64,000 nucleotides of DNA from Ifrita kowaldi (Eukaryota; Chordata; Aves; Passeriformes; Cinclosomatidae), in the NCBI GenBank assembly GCA_013398055.1, contig VZRS01012609.1, positions 250,937-314,936 of the forward strand. Reading direction: 5' to 3'. The translations under genes and the position numbers were made by a program. The first letter of the stretch is position 1, and the number at the start of each line of letters is the position of its first letter. The notes under the pieces are model-generated. The model worked only from the letters and a program-made list of their open reading frames with translations, was not told the DNA's origin and ran no database searches. Below are positions 47,467 to 61,490 of the stretch, in pieces.

Positions 47467-50400
47467 CTCCTGAATGGTTGCTCCTATATCTGGGAGACCT
47501 AAGTGATTTTTTATACATCGTTGAAACTGATGGGACTTCATTATGGTGCTGACCATGGCCTTTGAAAAGGCACTGCATCTCCAGAGGGCCACTTCTGCTG
47601 CCATCCATTGATAATGAAGGAAACTGTTATTGATGGAGTGTGCAGGACACACAGCTGAATTTTTCTAGTTCTGTCTGATACAGAAGAATATTCTCCACAT
47701 ATACAACTAAATTTACAATGTGGGTGCAGTAGTGGCTAGTTAGGGTTGAGCTTAGAGAACACCATGCTATCTCTGAATTTGTAAAATGACCGCTATTTGC
47801 TCCTAATATATACAGACTGGTTATACCAATTGCTGGCAGATTTCTGTACTTCAGAAAGAAAAGAACAAAATCTAAAGTAGTCAGGAGGACAGAATCACAC
47901 CTGGACATATAGGCAAGCATTAAGTTGCCTTCCTAGGGAAGTCCTGGTACTTTCTTAAATAGCAGTTAAAAAGTCTCTCTCAAACAATTTCCTTATAAAT
48001 GCACATACTCCAAAGGTCAAGCCAGAGCCATTGTGAAATAGGCTTTAAAAGAAGCATAAAAATCCTGTCTGACACAGAGTCGGTGGCAATTGAAAAAGCA
48101 AAGACTGGGAAGGTTAAAGGCTAATTACTAGAAGAAATCTGGCCTGCTGGTCTGAGGTCTTTTGAGTGGGAGCACAGTCAAATTGGAGTTGTGGGATTAA
48201 TTGGGTGAAAGACTTTGTCACCTTGACATTCATGAAAGTACTTGAGAAGAGCACTGTTTGCTGATATACTGCGGACAGTTCATTTGAACCACAGAGGTAA
48301 GATATCTCTTTTCCACAAAGACTTCACCTTTTCTTTTTAATTGGTGTCAAATACAAAAATTAAAATCTCTGCTGTGAGAAACCATGGCACATATTTTCTA
48401 AAGTTTGTAAATGTCTTCCTGCTCTCACTGTAATATATGAAAAGCAAATGTATATCCCAAGGACAAAATTTTCAAACCCTTGGCTTAACAAAATGGAGAG
48501 TGTAAAACTTGCAAGCTGTAAGTCCCTTTGGAGCTCTTTGTGCTGCAGGAACATAATGAGCAGCTCTTTGTGCTTCTTATAAATAACTCCGACATCCACT
48601 GATCTGCAGCATGACCTCAAGCCAGGCAATTCAGCTCTCTACTTCTCTTTACCCAATAATAGTGATACGATGAATAGATATCTTATCATTGGGGAGGACA
48701 GTTCAGCTACAGGGGAGCCAGGTACAGTCTTATGCATAATAAATACTGTTTGCTGTAAAATTTCACTGCAGTCCTATTATATCAATGCATGGAATTGTCC
48801 TTTCCTTCTGCTACATCATTTACTCATGTTAATTCTTCTGCCCCATGGCATAAGATACCTATTCATAAAAGTTTAGACTTCAGGGTACTCTTATCCCTTC
48901 AGGCTACTTTTGAAGCGCCGGGTAGGACATGGTTGGACAACTTCGTGAACAGGAAGTATAAATTAACACTGCTGATCCCTCCTTATTAATGCTTCAGAAT
49001 ACCTCAGATCTTCTTGTAAAGGCCAGTTAATACAGTGCAGGTCTCTCTCATTGATTTTTTTTTTTATTTTTTTTTCACCTCAGCATCATGCTCTAGCAGA
49101 AAATAAATGAGATTTCAAGAGAAATTCCCCAGCTTTCAAATCTGAATCCTGTCCAGCATGCTAGTCTCACTCCTGTGCAGAAGCATGATAAGCATTAAGA
49201 GCCTGGTAAATCCCAGCAGATACAGCAGAGATCCACTCTGGTTCAGCACTCTTCATACAGCTGCCAAAGCCTGCACAGGGTTTCTGTGTGATATGATAAT
49301 CCAGTGATTCCACAGGAGTCACCTTTCAAGGTGACAAAAACTTTGCACATCTGGAAATTTAGTTTGGTCAAGTGTTATGGAAGGACTGGTAGACACAGTC
49401 TCCCCAAAACTGGATACAGCAGTTCCCTGAATCCAAAATGGAAGAAAAGCTCTGGTCTGCTTTTCAAGTGCTTTAGAAGACATAATAATCCTCCAAATCC
49501 TTAATTGAGTTACAATTCTAGTGAAAAGGACTGGTCATTTTTATGAGATATAATTACCTCACAGTGTTCATCTGTTAAGCCCGCACTATGAAATACTCTA
49601 TTGAAGGTAATCAATATTTCACTGCCAGTGGATGTGAGACCAGGCTTTCAGACACAGAATATCAATGGCAAGTTATGTGGCTTGAGAAGTGAGACATATC
49701 CAAAGACTCTTTACTTTCTCATTAATTCAGATGGGAATATGCACTGAATGCTGCATTTTAGTAAAAGCAAGTGCCTCATGGAGCATTTCAAACAAGGTGA
49801 CTTTCACCTTAACACAAGAAAGAAGAAGCAAGCCCATGACCAAGTGAGAATACTTCTGTCAATTCAAAATCTTCAGAAAGTGAAACATGTCCAGTCTGTG
49901 CTGTTCTAAGAGTGTTTTCACTGTTTCCCAGATAGAGGAAATCAAAAGTTTTAAATAGGAATGAATTCTCAGATTATTGATTTAAATTGAATTTTGAGGT
50001 TACAGTTCAAGTTCAAAGAAACTGTTTGTTGGGCCAGAAATTCACAAGCATGAAAAGTCCTACTCAGTCCCAGCCTGCAGATTTAACTTACTACAGCACT
50101 CTGTTGAAAGCAGACTGTCACAAGGTGAAGAGAAAAAGTAAGAGTGATAGGTGCACCAAAAGTCATGGATGCACGAAAGCCAGCACCAAAAATCAGAGGT
50201 GGACAAAAGCCACTTAAGGTAAAAGATCACATTTGTCATCTCAACAAATGCTTGCAAATTGTGCCTAGGTATATTTAGCTAGAAAGTAGAAGCCAGTTTC
50301 TGGTCTCAAAGGAGTAAATATATTCATCAGCCTCCTCAATATGAAAACTGGGAATAAACTTAAGATGGTGTTTGATAAAGGTACAAATGGAATCAGGGAC

Positions 50401-52462
50401 AGCTTCAGGTACACACAAAGTATGCAGCTGTAAGTGTAGGTACTAGGGTGACTAGAGCAACAAAAAAAATTGATCAGACTCCCTAGATATCTCTATTTCA
50501 GAGCAGATTTGTGAGTCAGACTCAGGCAAACCTTCCATTTTTGCTAAGAAACAGCCCCATGACCCCTCTTGTCCCTACTGCCAGGGTGGGAGCAGCTGTG
50601 CCAGTGCCGTCTCTGAACGAGGGAAGCAGGGCTGGGCCACGGGCTGGAAGTGTTCCCACAGCCTTGGCCTTGGCCTTGGAGACGGTGTGGGATGGACACA
50701 GTGTCAGCAAGCAGTGCTGGGAGGTCATGTTTAGGGACAGAGGCTGTGTGCCATCTGTGTCTTCAGTGCTCAGTAACGGGGGTGTTACAGAGCAGCCATC
50801 AAAGTAAAAGCTGCCTGCACTAAAGAGAAAAGGGAACTGCCTGTGGTGGTCTGCAGTTTTCTGTTTGGTTTTCAGTCCACATTCCTAACTTCAGTCCTCA
50901 TCAATTCAGTTCTGCCCTAGCCTCTTACATTATGAAAAATGATTTACATATCCAAACAAATGGCCCTCGAAGGGAATATTCAGGCTGACAAAACATAATT
51001 CATGCTCATCCTTTTTAGAGCTATCTTTTGCATTAAAGAAAGATTAACAAACAAAACCAAGGAGATAAAGAACGAAATGTCATGGAACCACTGGGAATTT
51101 TGAGAAACTATTCAACCATCCATGTACATTCATGAAGAAGGGGTTGGGGGTAAAGAGATTTCCCAGTTGACACGTTTCTCCACTTGTGAACATGCTGAAA
51201 GATCACTCATACGTTTTCAATGAAGTCACTGACAGTCAAGAATGCTGGCGGCAACAGCTGTTGGAGATTGATTTACCCCAAGGCTATTTAATCTCTCAGC
51301 CTCTCATAAGGATGCTTGCTGGGGGGGAAGGTAAAAAAGCACAACTAAAAATTGTATTGCTTTCAGCAGCTGTTGTTATTCCTGAAAGCCAAGAATGGGT
51401 CAAAAAAATGTGATGAAAGTCTTGGATTGTTATCAGCTATAAGGGTGGCCAGAGCTTACTGCTTCCTTTGGGGGTAGGATTTCCTTTGTGGAATGAAATA
51501 CAGTAAAATTGCTAACTCCAAGAGGACTTAGTTGCCTGGGAGTTACCATGAAGTGTATATATGCCTTGGAATTTCCAGAATTATAAGTATATTATGTCAG
51601 TGTGGAGTGATACAGGTCGTGAAAGGCGGCCCTTGTGTTCAGTAACAGGAGCTGGGACAATTGAGCAGCAAGAAAAGATAACATAAAACATTCATTAAAA
51701 TGGTGGAAAAAAATTACTGAAAAGCAGAGTGCAGCTGCTGTACATGCCAGTTACTATTTCTGAATGGTCTCCTCCTGTGAAACTGAGTTCATATTAAATC
51801 ACATTGTCCAACCATGCAGTAGACAAGTAAGACATTTGCCTACCTAGCTGAAAACGCAGCACACATATGCATCTCCCAGCAGAGCTGCTTTTTGTAACCA
51901 CGTGTTTGCTGAGGTTTGTTAGCAGAACTTTTGAAACAGGGACTGCATCTTCAGTGGAGAAGGAAATAAATTAGCATCTTTGGCTCACCAGGGACTTCAT
52001 TGCTGTGAACACGTAGGATGCCTTGTGGCTTCTCAGATCTCACCATTGGGCATAAAACTTCTGTCTGTTCCCTCCAGCAGTGCAAGCTGTTGAAGTGCTC
52101 CATCCTGGGTATTAGCTGTCTACAGCCTGACAACCTTCCAAATCTTTCCAGCATATCACTCAGGATGTATCTACAGCAGGGCTTTAGTTTGGATCAAGAA
52201 TACACTTTTGAAGCAAATCTCACATTATCCCCACTTATGGTGTTTTGGTTCCCATCACGAATCTGTCTTGGAGACCATGAGCCAGATTCCTGTCAGACAA
52301 AATTGGAGTGGGAAGTTTGCTTCAGGAGCATACTTCATTGCACTGCACCACAAAGAGTTCTGCAAGACCAGATTAGAGCTAGCTCAGAGTAGAACAACCC
52401 TGAAAAGTGAATAACATGGACATTGGACCTTTAGTACCAGCTGTTTCATTACACAGATTCAC

Positions 52463-52488
52463 TCCACAAAGATAGTCCACAAAGATAG
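52463..52488. repeat. 13-bp tandem duplication
   Basis: TCCACAAAGATAG occurs twice in direct succession (52463-52475 and 52476-52488), without mismatch. Confidence 0.95.
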
Positions 52489-53068
52489 CTGATACCCACA
52501 TAGCCAGATAAATACAACAGATAATGAAGATCCTCTTCATGAAGGGGAAAAAAGCACAAGAGAAAAAAACCAAGACAACATCAGGTAGTGGAACAATGGA
52601 TCTATGGATGTAAAAGACACAGTTATCCTGAAAAACATTATAATGTGAGAAGGATGAGTATTTTTCATGCCATTGCTGTCTCAACTATAGAAGGGTTCTC
52701 AGGAATAACACAAATGGCAGCAAAGATAGAAGAATTCAAAAATGGAAACCTTTGGTTCTAATGGGCCTAAGTTTGCTTTAACTGTTCTTCAAGAGCTGAA
52801 AAAAAATTAAAAAGCCATAGAAAAGGTCATAATGCTGAAAACCAGGTAGTGTGCTCCTATGTCAGCAGTTAATTGTGCAGTGTATTTAGTCACACCACTG
52901 CAGCACAGACTGTGGATGTCTATATAGGACTATATAGGACCTGCTCAGCACAGGGCCTTGGGATTATTACTTAGTCCTGTGAACTTGATTCATAAATTAA
53001 TTTTATCCAACCTGTTTAAAATGTTTAGCTCTGAGAAAACTAAAAAGGGTCATTTTTGGTGAGTGGTT

Positions 53069-53122
53069 TTTTCAGTAGTTTGATTATTTTTTATGGGTAA
53101 GAAATAATCAAACTACTGAAAA
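53069..53122. repeat. 54-nt near-perfect hairpin
   Basis: Arm 53069-53089 (TTTTCAGTAGTTTGATTATT plus T) is the exact reverse complement of 53102-53122. Pairing continues inward with one T-G mismatch (53090 with 53101) and three more pairs (53091-53093 with 53098-53100), leaving a 4-base loop, TGGG. Outside the arms the complementarity stops abruptly. It may be a template-switch palindrome, a tiny inverted-repeat element, or a short foldback RNA. I do not recognise it as a known microRNA, and it is short for a precursor. Confidence 0.93.
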
Positions 53123-54151
53123 TTTCTGTCCTACATATATTTAGAAGAAGAGAAAAGTAACTTTTTGTTGTTATTGAGAAGTTGTCTCTCTGGACAAAGT
53201 GGAAATTGGAAAAAGAAGAAATTCAGAAATTAGAGAAAAATTATGGATTCTGTTCATCAGAATCTCATAACAGTTTTTCTACTGATTACACCAAAGGTTG
53301 GATCAAGCAGTTTCATTACTAGTTTTCAGAACATTTGGCAGCTTCACAATGGTATGACTAGATAAATATCCAGCTCCTTTTTTATATCCACTTGCCACCA
53401 AGCTGACGGTAATTTTACACTAGTGATGGAATATACAATTCCTGCATCATGTTGACCTTCCTAAGCAAGAAATGTCATACAAAGATTATTCAATTTCCTA
53501 ATTGCAGTTTAAAAAAAAAAAAAAGAAAACCAACAAAAAATCCAACAAATGCAACCCCCTCCCTGCCCCCTCCCAAAAAACCCCAAAGCCTAAATCTTCT
53601 GAACCAGAGACTAGATGGTAACGAGATGGAAAAATGGATTAATGAAAACATCTGACACTTGCACAAATTTACCCTCTGGCAATCTAACAACATATAGCAG
53701 TACTTATCAAAACATCCACCAAAGTGCAGCCATTCCTGGTCCATGGATAACCCTTGTCCTTAGAGGACCATGGCACAGATGTCTGTGCTCTTTTTTTCAG
53801 TAATTGTAGGCACAAAGTGAAGCTTGCAGGGGCCTGACCAAGGCTCCTGCTGACCTCACTGGCTGTAGATCACAGCCTTTCCATGGGGCTGTTCCTCAAC
53901 AACTTAAAGATAAGGGATTTGTTCAATTCCAGCTCCCATGTTTATAGAAGTATGATCCATCCAAAATCCATCCTCACAGGTCTCTGGGATAATTTTCTTT
54001 TTCCTGTGTATTTGAATATATCTTTCCACATATTCTCTTGTAGATGCCTGAAGAGAACCTGATGCATCTGCTTCCCCTGTTATCTTGCAACAGCAAGAAA
54101 GTGGGGCTTGTTTCAGCCACCAGACAAATTTCTATGATACTTGAAAACAGA

Positions 54152-54254
54152 GGGTTTTTTGTTTTGTTTTTGGTTTGTGTTTTGTTTTTTGTTTTGTTTT
54201 GGTTTGGTTTGGTTTGGTTTTGTTGTTTTTGGTTTTGTTTTTGTTTTAATTTTA
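54152..54254. repeat. G/T-rich low-complexity tract
   Basis: About 100 bases of TTTTG and GGTTT units, similar to the tract at 222-366. The F/W/C-rich frame across it is an artefact. Confidence 0.9.
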
Positions 54255-56326
54255 ACCCAGATTTGTAATTTCTATTTGTTCAGGGAAGCATTTGTATTCC
54301 TCCTGAAGATACACTCTATAAATGCTCTGCAACACTGAGTATTCACAGACAAACCTTGCTTCAGGAAAGCTTTTGTGCTGCCAGCTCATGAAGCAGCAGC
54401 AGCAGCACTGAAGGTATGAAGATGCTTCCTTCTGAGCTTGTTCCAAGCACAATCTGAGGTCATATTCATATCCCATACATGCTCTTCCAGAAGAAGTCTG
54501 TTCAAGCAGAGCAAGCAGAGGAGGAAAGAAGCAGCTCTCAGTCCTTCAGCTGAGAGGAGCCAACTGCACCGATGTACCCTGGGCAGAGCTGTGGCCATCC
54601 TGGCTGAGTCCTTCATTCCCACCTCAGCCTTTGCAGACAAAATCTGTTCTTACAGGGCAGAGAAGGGGACAGGGATTGTTCCTGCCAGGGCTCAGTGCAA
54701 AGGGAGCTATAGCCAACAGAGCCCCTGATGTCTTGCTGTTGTAGTGACACACTTGGCTTATGTCAGAAAGACAGATGTAGGCTTAGCAAAGGACCCATTT
54801 GCATTATGGAACATTTTAGTGTGTTTTTAACTTGGTAAGTTAGAGTAATAGTGATACCATTACAAATGAATGAGTTAAAGATACTGTAAATCAGACATCA
54901 ATCATATTTCTCAGCCCTATTTGTTTCTCTCTTTAGACCAATTTCATAACACTTGGTTCTATAATACAATACTGCCTTGATCAGTGCTGGGACGTGTAGA
55001 AAAATATAACTCAATTTCATGAGAGAGTCAGGATCAAGGCAATCTGGCAGGTGTCTGATAATTTTAAAGCCTTCTCGTACACAATCACCCTCCTACTGTA
55101 GATGGAAATCTTGGGGGCAAGAGACAGTTGCTTCTGTCTTGTTCTTAGGTGTGAAAATCAGTGGAGGAATGTGAAAGACTTAGAACATGCCATCCCAGAG
55201 CAATAAGTCTCAGCTTGCAGAGGACGCTCTCATTAGGCAATGACAAATTCCTTCCTCTCATTAGAGACTAGTTCCTCAGTATCAGGAGCCTTGCCTGGAA
55301 TGTGTCTTTGAGCTCCAAGGTCATTCTAATGATGGAAAAAAGAGATCTTGATGGTCTAAAGCAAAATCAAGTGAACCAGCTCTCTCAGACCCCACAGGCG
55401 TGGTGTGTAGGAAAGAGCAGCAGCCCACGAAGCTGTGAGCTGTGTCTTACAGTGCGTGGTGAGGTCAGCTCCTGGGGCAAGCACACAGAGACAGATAAGA
55501 AATCACCCACACCATTTCAAAATCTGTATCCAGGCAAAACAGTGTTTCTTTTCACAAAACAGGCCAAAAAGAAAGGAGAACATTTTGTGGCCCTTTCCAG
55601 TGGTAAGGATACATTGGGTGATGGCAGAAAGCAAGGAAGCAAGTTCAGTTCCTGAGCTCTGTGGTACTGAAGATCCTTGAGGTCTCCAAAGGACAGTGGG
55701 ATCAGCATGACAAATGAGAACAAATACAGAAAGAGTAAAGGAAACATTTTGATCCTCCCAGCCTCATCACCCATGAATGACAGGAACATGGATACTCAAA
55801 AAAATCACAGAAAATGGCTTCATTTACCTGTTCATTCCTCTGCATCCAGAGACAACGGGGAGTTCAGAGCCACAAGGTACTACTGTGACAAAAAGCAAGG
55901 GAAAAGACAGGAGGGAGGGTTAATATTGGTCTTGAAGTAGAACATCATCCCTGCAGAAAACCATTAAAATAATTAAGGATTCATAGGAAACATTGTTGAA
56001 GAGACTCTTGAAAACTTTACTAGTTTTATAATTAGGCCAAAGAATACAAGTCAGCTGAATTTAGGAAAATTATCTTTACTTACTTGCGTGTAAGTGCCTA
56101 ATTAATTGCCTATTACAAAACTTATACACTTGCTTCTAACACAAGAAGGTTTTGTTTTCATTGTTAATGATTGAACATAGACTAGATAACCTAAACATTT
56201 CAGGGAAAACCTAAATTCTGAAAATGTTCCCCTCATCTTCTGAGACATCTTGGTCAAAAGAGGAAAATCCCAAATCTCCCAGCTTCCATATTAGTCACTT
56301 TTTATTGAGCGAAGCATTTTGCTGGT

Positions 56327-56377
56327 GGAAAAAAAGGGGAAAAAAAAGAAAAAAAAAAGAAAAAAAAAGGAAAAGAG
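56327..56377. repeat. Purine-only tract
   Basis: About 50 bases of A with scattered G and no pyrimidine on the + strand. Confidence 0.95.
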
Positions 56378-57372
56378 CCACAATAAATGTATATATAAGC
56401 AGAAAGTGGAAACTTAAAAAGGTGTGTGTTCATTTATATAGTGTTGCCTTCTTAGAATCAGCATTAGTCCCAGGCTGACTGTAATGTCCTTCAAAAAACA
56501 CTGATCAGACGGTGTGAAGGTAGTATGGAGGCTTTCCTCCAAAACACTTCCTCCTAAAAATGTCTTGAAGGAGAGATGAGTTACAAAAGCCTGTGTTTGT
56601 GTACCTGTGTCTGCACATGTGATTTCAGACTGGAGGCAGGAAGGAATGCTCTGCCACAGAGGGGAATCTCTGTGTCCCAGATTATTGCAAATGGGGTGAA
56701 AAATGATAAAAATTAGCATGATGCCTGGTCCTATTTCTCAATTCCTCATGGAGCCTGGAGACACAAGCTATTCAGCAGCTGGGCTGGGAAAGAAAATTCC
56801 CCCTCCATGAAACATTACAGCACAGTTGAGCGCATTTACTGCTGCACAAAACTTTTCATGGCATCAGCTATTTTCTTTTGGGAAAGACAAAATACTTGAA
56901 AGCACAGCCCTGTTCTGCTGCTGCAATTTTCTAAAGAAATTTTCTCTTTAGCCTGAAAGAATAGTCAGTCATGAATATGCATGTGTATGTGGGCTCTGGG
57001 CAAGGCAGGAGAGCAGAGTGCCTTTCCCAGGGACCCTGCCTGCAGGATGTCCCAGAGGAGTTGCGCACTTCCAGTGCCCACCAGTTCAGCCTCCCAGTGG
57101 GTCCCGGCACAAACTGATGGTCTGTTGGAGGTGATCTGAACAAATGCACCTAAGCACAGGGCATTGCCCTAAAGAATCAATTTGAACACTGTTTTAAGTT
57201 TCTTTCTACTCTCTACCACAAAAATAATGAGGAGACAACTGGATAAAAAGAAACAAAATGAAGGAAGATTTAACATCTGGAGACTTGGAGTGGGGGCTGT
57301 CTTGATTGATTGCTTTGATTTCTTTATCACTTCTGAAATTATGTTTTCTATGTGGGATGTGGTAGAATAGAA

Positions 57373-57406
57373 ATATATTATGTTATATATAAATATATAT
57401 ATATAT
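57373..57406. repeat. A/T-rich TA-type simple repeat
   Basis: Imperfect TATATA runs with short A interruptions, including ATATATATATAT. Confidence 0.85.
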
Positions 57407-57942
57407 TCAAATATGTGGTAATATAGAAATAGATTTATTTGTTTTTCACCTTTCCTTATCCTGAGGTCAGAGTGATTCCAGAGCTGCTGGATAACAAGAA
57501 GGCAGTCCTCTGCCAGGCCTGTGTTGAGGCTATCAACAGGGAGACCATAAATGCTACAGCCCCTTGCACGTTCCACAGAGAATCAAAGAATATCCAAGCA
57601 CATTTATACAGAAAGTGTGCATCAGGGAAAAGCAGGCACCATGGGGGTGAGAAAGGGAACAAGCACCTTTCCAAGATGATATCAACTCTAGGGGTCTTCC
57701 AGTGTGCACAAGATCTTAGAAGTGTGTCAGAAAACTGAGTTTGTCATGCTCTTCCTCATCCTGATGTGACTTAGGTTGGGAATCAGTAGTTTACAGGGTT
57801 TGTTTTACTACCATAGCATCACTCTAGCTCAAATCCATTGATTGTGAAGCCACAAAATCCCATCCTGAAGCAGGAGTTGTATGTAAGATTAGGATGGGGG
57901 ATTGGGGAATTGGTGAGAAGGAGATTTTCAGATTTTTTAACT

Positions 57943-57992
57943 TTTTGTTTGTTTGGTTGGTTTTGTTTTGGTTTGGTTTGGGTTTTTTTTTG
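57943..57992. repeat. G/T-rich low-complexity tract
   Basis: A third T/G tract of TTTG and GGTTT units, about 50 bases, of the same kind as those at 0.3 kb and 54.2 kb. Confidence 0.9.
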
Positions 57993-59949
57993 TTAAACAC
58001 AGTGTCTGAGTTTGGTTTCACATCTCAGATGCCAATAAAAGTTGCAGATACCTAACATTTGTACAAAGTAGGTTCCTGATATGCCTCACCATATTGTTTC
58101 AAATTTAAGAGGCTGGTTTTGAGCCTACATTTTTAAAACAGCACCTTGAACTGGCCTCCACTCTCTAAGATCCACATCTCAGCCCTTTTTCTATCTTATT
58201 ACCAGAGTCACCTGTGTAGAAGCAAACTCCAAAGGGCTTCTTCTGAGATTCCTAGCCCTAAAGCGAGCCAGCCCATGGATGTCAGCTGGCCAAAGAAAAT
58301 GTTATCTGCATCTGCTTGTGAACAAGACAACAGATACCTCTTCCCATTGTAAAGCCCATGGGGTTTACAGGATGTGGAATGGAACATTACATGACTGAAG
58401 AGTTCTAATATTTTTATATTCCGCATATTTTTTCTCTCAGAGTGGAATCCACACAATCAGAAAAAGTACAGCCATCATGCTCCCAGGAATAAGTAAACCT
58501 GAGATACCTGGAAAAGAGTTTATCTTATTTGCTTCAGAATGAATGCTTCAATATGCTAATTGATAGGTAGCATCCTCCTGTCTGAAATCCACTGTCATGT
58601 CCATTACCAATGTCTGCATGGGTAGAGAAAAGTACTGGAAAAGGCAGAAGGTTAAAAACGCAGCAAAACAGAGAACTCAGCCTGCCTGACAAGTTGGACA
58701 AGTGACCACTTGTAGAGTTTTGTCTACGTCCGAGAGGAAAAAAAAAAGCTCTGTCTAGAAATGAACCCTTTTTTTGAGCACAAGGACCATGCAGCTAGGT
58801 TACCTTTCTATCTTGCAATAATATTAAGATTAAAGCAGCATCATTGTGGGGCTTTTTGGGTTTGTTTTTTTTTGGGGAGGGGAGGGATTTGCTAGGTACA
58901 GCACAGTAATTTAGGAGACTAAGTGTTTGAAGTCACAGTGCTGGACTCATCACATGATGTGTGACTTTCAATATGCCAACATTTCAACTTCCACTTTTTA
59001 GTCTTGACAGGTAAATGGCATAATACGTGGAAATATTTAGATGTTTACTCTGGGCCTTGGAAGATGTTTAGGCATTTGAATTAACCTGAGTTTCAGCAAT
59101 GTAGTTCTGCTGAAGACAAGTTTTGGGGTTTTTTTGGTAGCGTCTAAAGAGAATGGAAATGTCAGATTCACAGTCCAGACCTACCAATTCAAACTCCTTG
59201 TTCAGGAATTCTTTTTGTTTGTTTGCTTATTTCAGCTACTACTCAGATCTCAGAGCTTATCAGACACATGCAAGGGGCATCCTATCCCTTGTAAGTGTTT
59301 TTGACTTGAATGCTGTCCAAGCACCTGAGTTTAGACTGCATTTTCGAGATGTCTGTCCTCCAGCCACAGAATCCTTAGTAACAATTTTCCTTTGCAATGT
59401 TTTTGACAACTATTACTGTATTGTAAAACTGATGTAGAAGAAATACTCAAAACATTTTCTGATATTGATGGTTTCGTATTTCTTCCAAATAAGCAGCTTC
59501 AGAGATGCTAAAAGCAGGATTCATGAGACTGGAGGTGAGTGTTTCCAGTGTAAGCATCTACGTTTATGTTCACTGCCTAAGCAGCTTCCAGTCAGTGGTG
59601 AGTTACTCGATACTATTTAGGGAGTACTTTCAAAGTAAAATACACTCTCACATCTGGTCCAGTGAATGACATCCTAAATACAATTGACTTTATTGACTGG
59701 ATCTCTACCAAATTTCAGAGGAACTCAGACACCTCATCCACACACATGTGCATTGTAGACACCTAAAATTAGCAGATATAAATCCCACCTTAGTGTCTCA
59801 CTTTCACTAATACACAATAAGAAGAATACTTTCTAGATAAATCTTTTTTTTTTATACTCAAGGGTAAAGCTTGTCATCTGGATTCTTTTTATTAAAATCT
59901 AAAATGTAAATTTTCATCATTCCTTGCACTCAGATACACTTAACTCATT

Positions 59950-59990
59950 CCCAAAACTATTGTATCCCAAAACTATTGTATTGTATTGTA
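59950..59990. repeat. 16-bp tandem duplication plus TTGTA run
   Basis: CCCAAAACTATTGTAT occurs at 59950-59965 and is repeated at 59966-59981, followed by further TTGTA units. Confidence 0.92.
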
Positions 59991-60712
59991 CTTATATTTT
60001 ACCTCCTCTACATTTTTGGTTGCAGCTTTAAGAGGAAATCTGTTCCTTCCCTGAAGAGATATTTTTCAGCACTACAAATCAGCTGGGATTAACCAAAGTT
60101 CTTTGGACTTTTTGAGAGATGCTCATGCAAGTGCTGGTTCTCTTTCTTCTTCTCTGTTTTCAAAGAAGTTGGTTTATCTCACATACCCATAAGAAGAAAA
60201 GCAAGGGAAAAACTCCCAAACACTGTGATATGTTCCCCCCTTCAAAGAATACTAATGTCAACATCACACTTTGATCCTCACAGGCAGCCAGAAGTGTTTC
60301 AGAAATATCTCGTTATTCAAATATTTAAGAACTTACAGTGAAGATCCACACCAGGAGACATAATTTAGAGGTTGTAGAACTCTGTTCCATAATAAAACAT
60401 CCTGCTGTCCTTATACTTAGCTGCACCAGATTTTGCTCTCAAAGCAAAGTCAAAGGACCTCTCACCCTGGTATAGAACTGGGATAACCCTGCCAAACTGA
60501 ACAGAATTAAAAGGCTGTGAAATAGAGTAAATCACAGCCACAGCAACTCATTTAATTTTAGCAGAGCTACTCCAGGTTCCCAGCAGTCTAACTAATTGCT
60601 TGGCCTTGTTCCACTTTCCCTAAAGACTGAAGCATACATTTTTTTTTTCTATTAAATATTAACAGGAGCCTATGTATCACTTGTCAGAAGATGCTTAGCA
60701 AACTGAACATCC

Positions 60713-60911
60713 TTTAGCAGCCCCTCTGCAGCCCACTTCCAACTTCAGCTCTAGGCTTTGTCCTAACCCCAATTGTAGATCAAGGCTTTGACTGAATCTT
60801 AGCCCAAGACCCTCAGCTATGGTCCAGAAGGAAAAGCTTTCATCAGAGACTTCTCTGGGCAGTCTACCCCTTCCTTTGGCAGCCCCCTGCAGCCACAATC
60901 CAACTGAAGCT
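60713..60911. repeat. Imperfect direct repeat, about 37 bp, spaced 162 bp
   Basis: TTTAGCAGCCCCTCTGCAGC (from 60713) and TTTGGCAGCCCCCTGCAGCC (from 60875) start related blocks, each continuing with a TCCAACT-type segment and AGCT. They could be two decayed units of a longer repeat. Confidence 0.6.
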
Positions 60912-61490
60912 GATTTTTATTCAGGATAAAACCAAAAAGTGTAAAGTGATCAAAACAATAGACACAGAAAAATGCACCCAAGAGTAAGGTGACCAAAGCA
61001 AAACAGATAAATACCAGCAAATGTGAGTGGTAGCTGAGAGAATAACTGTGGATAACAGCAATAAGGCAGTGTCCTAACAGCTGGCCTCCATTCCATGTTC
61101 TTCAGCCTATTTACCTTTTAATAAGTGACATTCCCTGTCATGCCCCTCAAACCTCACAAGTTTATTGCCGTTTGTTCAGTGTAGCTTCCATGCCCGAAGG
61201 CTATATGCCTGACAGGGGAAGAAATGTATGTAAATAAGATTTTCCCTTTATTCCCCTGGCCTGGAGGAGGCTGTGCATCTTCCACTTAGAACTGTGACAG
61301 TTCCAAAAACTTAAGAGCAACATTGGTGGGCTTTGGGGCCAAAACGGTAGCAATCGAGTGGAGGACACTGAGACACAACAAGCATGACACAAAAATCTTG
61401 AGAGTTGCGGCTAGAGAGTGCAGGGCTGTGTCTCTGCATGGGCTGGGTACAAGTCCCAGGCTCGTGGGAGGCAGATTGTAAAGTCATTTG

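Larger units (their letters stand above)
47467..54151. other. Unique non-coding sequence
   Basis: About 6.7 kb with no recognisable exon or transposon. It holds three copies of CTTGGC near 50661-50679, a 13-bp tandem duplication at 52463, a short repeat of TATAGGACTA near 52922, and the 54-nt hairpin at 53.07 kb. A 14-base A run lies near 53511. Confidence 0.6.
54255..57942. other. Unique non-coding sequence
   Basis: About 3.7 kb without a recognisable gene or transposon. It includes an AGC run of four units near 54391-54402, a purine tract at 56.3 kb, and an A/T dinucleotide-like stretch at 57373-57406. Open frames up to 135 codons are A/T-driven or featureless. Confidence 0.6.

Noticed and set aside
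54044..54268. Frame with many F, W and C residues, like a membrane segment
   Set aside because: It is the translation of a G/T-rich low-complexity tract.
57169..57576. 135-codon frame on the - strand
   Set aside because: It runs through a TA-rich simple repeat and has an I/Y/F-rich composition artefact.
61441..61462. tRNA B-box-like text GGGTACAAGTCCCA
   Set aside because: No A box at the right distance and no cloverleaf could be drawn.
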